Shown one piece after another: positions 60,915-64,000 of a stretch of DNA of 64,000 bases. This stretch comes from Hespellia stercorisuis DSM 15480 (lineage in GTDB: Bacteria > Bacillota > Clostridia > Lachnospirales > Lachnospiraceae): positions 1-64,000 of the forward strand of contig NZ_FQZY01000011.1 of the NCBI RefSeq assembly GCF_900142165.1, given 5' to 3'. Under the pieces are notes generated by a model. That model saw only the letters and a list, made by a program, of their open reading frames with translations. It did no database searches and was not told where the DNA came from. Positions within the stretch are counted from its first letter, which is position 1. Every line of letters starts with the position of its first letter. Both the position numbers and the translations under genes were made by a program.

Positions 60915-61829
60915 GTGGCCAAGGTGAAAAATGTACAGCCCAAAATCAGGAAGAGCAGAGGAGACGTATTTGCCTCGTGGATGTTTTTAGTCCCTACAAT
61001 GATATTTCTTGGAATCACAGCACTTCTGCCGCTCCTGTATTCATTGTATCTCAGCTTTTTTGATCTGAAGCTGAATCTGCCGAATGCTGTGCCGCAATTT
61101 GTAGGACTGGGAAATTATATCAAGATGTTTACGGATGCATCATTGGGAATCAGCACCTGGAATACGTTCCTGTTCGCAGTGGTATCGGTAGCATTGGAAG
61201 TTGTAGTTGGATTAGTGCTCGCGATGGCGCTCTGTTCGGATAAAATGTGGGCGAGGATCGCGACATCGATTTTTCTGATTCCAATGATCATGGCACCCGT
61301 TGCAGTAGGTACACTTTGGAGAATGATGCTGGACTCAACAACGGGAATTATCAACTATTTTCTCAGCTTTGTGGGCGTGCCGAGCATTACCTGGCTGAGC
61401 AGCACACATACGGCAATGCTTGCGGTAATTCTGGTCAATGTGTGGCAGCTGGTACCGTGGGTGACCATTATCTGCGCAGCGGGTCTGAAAGCACTGCCGG
61501 CGGATTGTCTTGAGGCGGCCTGCGTGGACGGAGCGACGAACGGACAGATTTTCAGGAAGATCGTACTGCCGATGATGAGTCCGATTCTCACGGTTGTCAT
61601 CATGCTTCGTTTCGTGGATGCGTTTAAAGTGTTTGATACCGTTTATGTTATGACGAATGGAGGACCGGGAACGGCAACGGAAATGCTGCCGAATTACATT
61701 TACAAACAGGGGTTACGGTTCTTTAACGCGGGATATTCGGCATCATTGGCAATTGTGTTTGTTGTGGTGATGACAGTCATAACTTTCGGATTTTTGAAAT
61801 TAAGAGATAGATTGGAGGCGGAGGTGTAA
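60915..61829 (+). CDS. Sugar ABC permease, MalF/UgpA type (second)
   Basis: About 304 residues from a GTG at 60915 behind AGTGAGGTGGG. The alternative ATG at 60882 lies in the 3' arm of the hairpin at 60859-60889 and has no site. Six membrane segments; EAA loop LEAACVDGATNGQIFRKIVLPMMSP. The stop overlaps the following ATG by one base. Confidence 0.92.
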   Translation: MAKVKNVQPKIRKSRGDVFASWMFLVPTMIFLGITALLPLLYSLYLSFFDLKLNLPNAVPQFVGLGNYIKMFTDASLGISTWNTFLFAVVSVALEVVVGLVLAMALCSDKMWARIATSIFLIPMIMAPVAVGTLWRMMLDSTTGIINYFLSFVGVPSITWLSSTHTAMLAVILVNVWQLVPWVTIICAAGLKALPADCLEAACVDGATNGQIFRKIVLPMMSPILTVVIMLRFVDAFKVFDTVYVMTNGGPGTATEMLPNYIYKQGLRFFNAGYSASLAIVFVVVMTVITFGFLKLRDRLEAEV

Positions 61830-62704
61830 TGAAAAGAAAGAAAAAGAACAGGGTACCTTCGGTGGATAACATCATAGGAAATTTTGCCGGGCGCCCGGTG
61901 CGAGTTGTCTTACTGGCTGTGAGTCTGATCGCGATTGCGTTTCCGCTGTACTGGCTTTTTACCAGCTCGGTCAAGACCCCGGGAGAATGTCTGTCTAATC
62001 CACCGGTATTGTTTCCGAGTGTTTTCTCGTCCGAGAGTTTTAATGAAATTTTTAATAAAGATGGACTGGCCCTGAATTTCGTCAATACATTTGTCGTTGC
62101 GGCCTGCTCGACTGTGATTTCTGTATTTTTTGGAAGCATGGCGGCCTATGCGGTAGCTCGGGGTTCGATCGGGAAGAAGGCAAAAAAGTACTTTGGACTC
62201 TGGTTCATGATCCAGAAGATGTACCCTGCGATTGCAACGGCAATTCCGGTATATCTGGTAATGCGGACACTTCATCTGATCGATACAAGAACTGCGTTGA
62301 TTATCATGAATACCAGCTTCAATCTTCCGCTGGTAATCTGGCTGATGATGGGATTCTTTGAACAGCTGCCGCATGAGCTGGAAGAATCTGCGATGCTGGA
62401 CGGATGCGGGTTTACAAAACGTTTTCTCCTTATTATTCTGCCAATAACGAAGCCGGGAATTATTGCTTCTGGAATTCTCGCATTTGTGGGAGCCTGGAAT
62501 GAATTTTTGTTTGCGGTCATCCTGAGCATTAACAAATCAAAAACACTGCCGGTAGTCATCGCCGGATTCATAACCGACAGAGGACTGGACTGGGGACCGA
62601 TGGCGGCGACGGCAGTTCTGACGCTTCTTCCGGTGCTGATCATCGTGTGGGCTGCACAGAAGGACTTCGTACAGGGACTTGCGATGGGCGCGGTAAAAGG
62701 CTAA
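61829..62704 (+). CDS. Sugar ABC permease, MalG/UgpE type (second)
   Basis: 291 residues, six membrane segments, an unusually basic start (MKRKKKNR), EAA loop ELEESAMLDGCGFTKRFLLIILPITKP. Channel partner of the previous gene. No ATPase gene is present in this importer either. Confidence 0.94.
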   Translation: MKRKKKNRVPSVDNIIGNFAGRPVRVVLLAVSLIAIAFPLYWLFTSSVKTPGECLSNPPVLFPSVFSSESFNEIFNKDGLALNFVNTFVVAACSTVISVFFGSMAAYAVARGSIGKKAKKYFGLWFMIQKMYPAIATAIPVYLVMRTLHLIDTRTALIIMNTSFNLPLVIWLMMGFFEQLPHELEESAMLDGCGFTKRFLLIILPITKPGIIASGILAFVGAWNEFLFAVILSINKSKTLPVVIAGFITDRGLDWGPMAATAVLTLLPVLIIVWAAQKDFVQGLAMGAVKG

Positions 62705-62728
62705 GAATACAGAATGGAGCAAAAAAAG

Positions 62729-63358
62729 ATGGGAAAAAGAATCGTATGTTTCGGAGATTCCAATACATGGGGATATGATGCGGTTACAAATGGAAGGTTT
62801 CCGGATGATGTAAGATGGACTGGGATTCTGAAAAAACTGCTGGGTGAGAATTACACAATTATTGAGGAAGGGCTGTGCGGAAGGACTACCGTGCTTGAGG
62901 ATCCTTTGAACGAGGGAATGAACGGATTGAAGTATCTGAATCCCTGTCTGATGTCTCACTCAGAAATTGATTATCTTGTAATCATGCTTGGAACGAATGA
63001 TTGTAAGCAGCGGTATGCCCTGACCGCAAAAAACATTGCGGATGGATTGAAAAGATTGATTATAAAGGCGAAGGAAACACCGGCGTGGGCAAAAAAACCG
63101 CAGATACTCGTGGTAGCGCCTGCACCGATAGAACCGGAATGTGAGCAGTCCCCGGTCGCCGGTGAGATGGGAATCTGCAGCGAAAAATCAAGAGCACTGG
63201 CAAAAGAGATGAAGCTCTGCGCAAAAGAGCTGGGCTGCGATTTCTTTGACGCAGAACAGATTGGAACAATGAATCAAATCGACCACATGCATTTGGACAA
63301 AGAAAGTCATGCAAGGCTGGCTGAGGCACTTGCATCAATGATTAGAGAGAGGGTATGA
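62729..63358 (+). CDS. SGNH/GDSL hydrolase, possible sialate O-acetylesterase
   Basis: 209 residues from the ATG at 62729 with GGAG nine bases upstream; an earlier ATG at 62714 has no site. SGNH blocks: [10 protein letters not shown] (catalytic S11), [15 protein letters not shown] (Asn) and [10 protein letters not shown] (Asp-His pair). No signal peptide, so it acts in the cytosol. Placed between sialate-type permeases and nanE it could remove O-acetyl groups from imported sialic acids, making them usable by NanA; arylesterase-like specificity cannot be excluded. Confidence 0.87.
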   Translation: MGKRIVCFGDSNTWGYDAVTNGRFPDDVRWTGILKKLLGENYTIIEEGLCGRTTVLEDPLNEGMNGLKYLNPCLMSHSEIDYLVIMLGTNDCKQRYALTAKNIADGLKRLIIKAKETPAWAKKPQILVVAPAPIEPECEQSPVAGEMGICSEKSRALAKEMKLCAKELGCDFFDAEQIGTMNQIDHMHLDKESHARLAEALASMIRERV

Positions 63359-63359
63359 C

Positions 63360-64000
63360 ATGAACAAAAAGATAGAAGAAATCAGGGGAAAGTTAGTTGT
63401 GTCCTGTCAGGCACTGCCGGAGGAACCACTTCATTCATCCTTCATCATGGGGAGAATGGCGAAGGCAGCTGCAATCGGGGGCGCAAAAGGAATCCGTGCC
63501 AATACGACCGAGGATATCCGGGAGATAAAAAGAACGGTGGATCTGCCGGTCATCGGAATCATAAAGAAGGTGTACGAGGACAGCGAAGTATATATTACAC
63601 CGACAATGAAAGAGGTGGAGGAACTGATGGAGGTTCAGCCTGAGATCATTGCGATTGATGCGACGGGAAGAGAACGCCCGGGTGGACTGAAACTGGAGGA
63701 TCTTTACCGTCAGATCCGGGAAAAATATCCGGAACAGCTGTTGATGGCGGATTGTGCTACCGTCGAGGAGGCATACCATGCGGATGAGCTCGGATTCGAT
63801 TTTATCGGAACTACGCTGGTCGGCTATACAAAAGACAGTATGAACCTTCAGATTGAAGATGACGATTTTGCGATTATAAAACAAATAGTGGAGCATGTGA
63901 AGCACGATGTCATTGCGGAGGGGAATATCGATTCTCCGGAAAAAGTGAAGCGGGTGATAGAGCTTGGCGCGTACAGTGTTGTTGTGGGTTCGTCCATCAC
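63360..64000 (+). CDS. nanE: N-acetylmannosamine-6-phosphate 2-epimerase, cut by window end
   Basis: The first 213 codons are present and the frame is open at the window edge; the family is usually about 225-230 residues, so only the tail is missing. [53 protein letters not shown] and [14 protein letters not shown] are hallmark NanE segments, including the catalytic Lys in the GIIKK region and the Asp of AIDAT. It converts ManNAc-6-P to GlcNAc-6-P. The start is one base past the SGNH stop, so the two genes are tightly coupled. Confidence 0.95.
   Translation, partial: MNKKIEEIRGKLVVSCQALPEEPLHSSFIMGRMAKAAAIGGAKGIRANTTEDIREIKRTVDLPVIGIIKKVYEDSEVYITPTMKEVEELMEVQPEIIAIDATGRERPGGLKLEDLYRQIREKYPEQLLMADCATVEEAYHADELGFDFIGTTLVGYTKDSMNLQIEDDDFAIIKQIVEHVKHDVIAEGNIDSPEKVKRVIELGAYSVVVGSSI

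Overview
The window looks like the chromosome of a gut Clostridia bacterium, probably Lachnospiraceae. Supporting traits are Gram-positive GGAGG ribosome-binding sites, consensus sigma-A promoters, lipoproteins with Lys-rich signal peptides, a V-type ATPase operon, a BspA-like leucine-rich-repeat surface protein, Rpn-family nucleases, and sialic-acid genes resembling those of mucin-feeding gut commensals. The assignment rests on gene content alone.

Layout. 1-2070 is an AT-rich scar: the 3' end of a spore-maturation gene (spmA-like), a collapsed Tn916-type integrase with its direct repeats, and a self-regulated tetR-GNAT pair. 2075-4683 holds a YfcE phosphodiesterase and metG. 4684-5751 is a gene-poor kilobase bounded by a promoter and a terminator. 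5752-9312 is one very large TPR / acidic-repeat / P-loop ATPase protein, followed by glgB. 11957-20639 is a complete nine-gene V-ATPase operon. Then come xpaC-telA, trmB, a 44-residue Cys-rich ORF, tRNA-Lys, REP-like palindromes, a 1568-residue LRR surface protein, a SnoaL-LytTR regulator, dinD, and a stand-alone guanylate-kinase-like protein whose Walker A motif is altered.

33.7-41.4 kb is a sialate module: an RpiR regulator divergent from a five-gene Dpp/Opp-type ABC importer and a NanA-type lyase, with two identical 15-bp palindromes in the control region. 43.8-53.5 kb is an amine or amino-acid island: an XRE-cupin regulator, two class-III aminotransferases, a cytidylate-kinase-like protein, an amidohydrolase and, most strikingly, one polypeptide fusing an APC-family permease to an iron-type alcohol dehydrogenase. 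A full Rpn nuclease gene at 42.5-43.5 kb and a twice-deleted copy at 51.2-51.7 kb flank most of this island. A glycolytic gap gene follows on the minus strand.

55.2-64 kb carries two MalEFG-like ABC importers, a second RpiR regulator, an SGNH esterase and nanE, which runs off the window end. Together with the nanA module this suggests a split sialic-acid regulon with up to three importers. The best candidate for an undescribed system is the permease-dehydrogenase fusion flanked by the two aminotransferases: uptake, transamination to an aldehyde, then reduction of that aldehyde next to the membrane.
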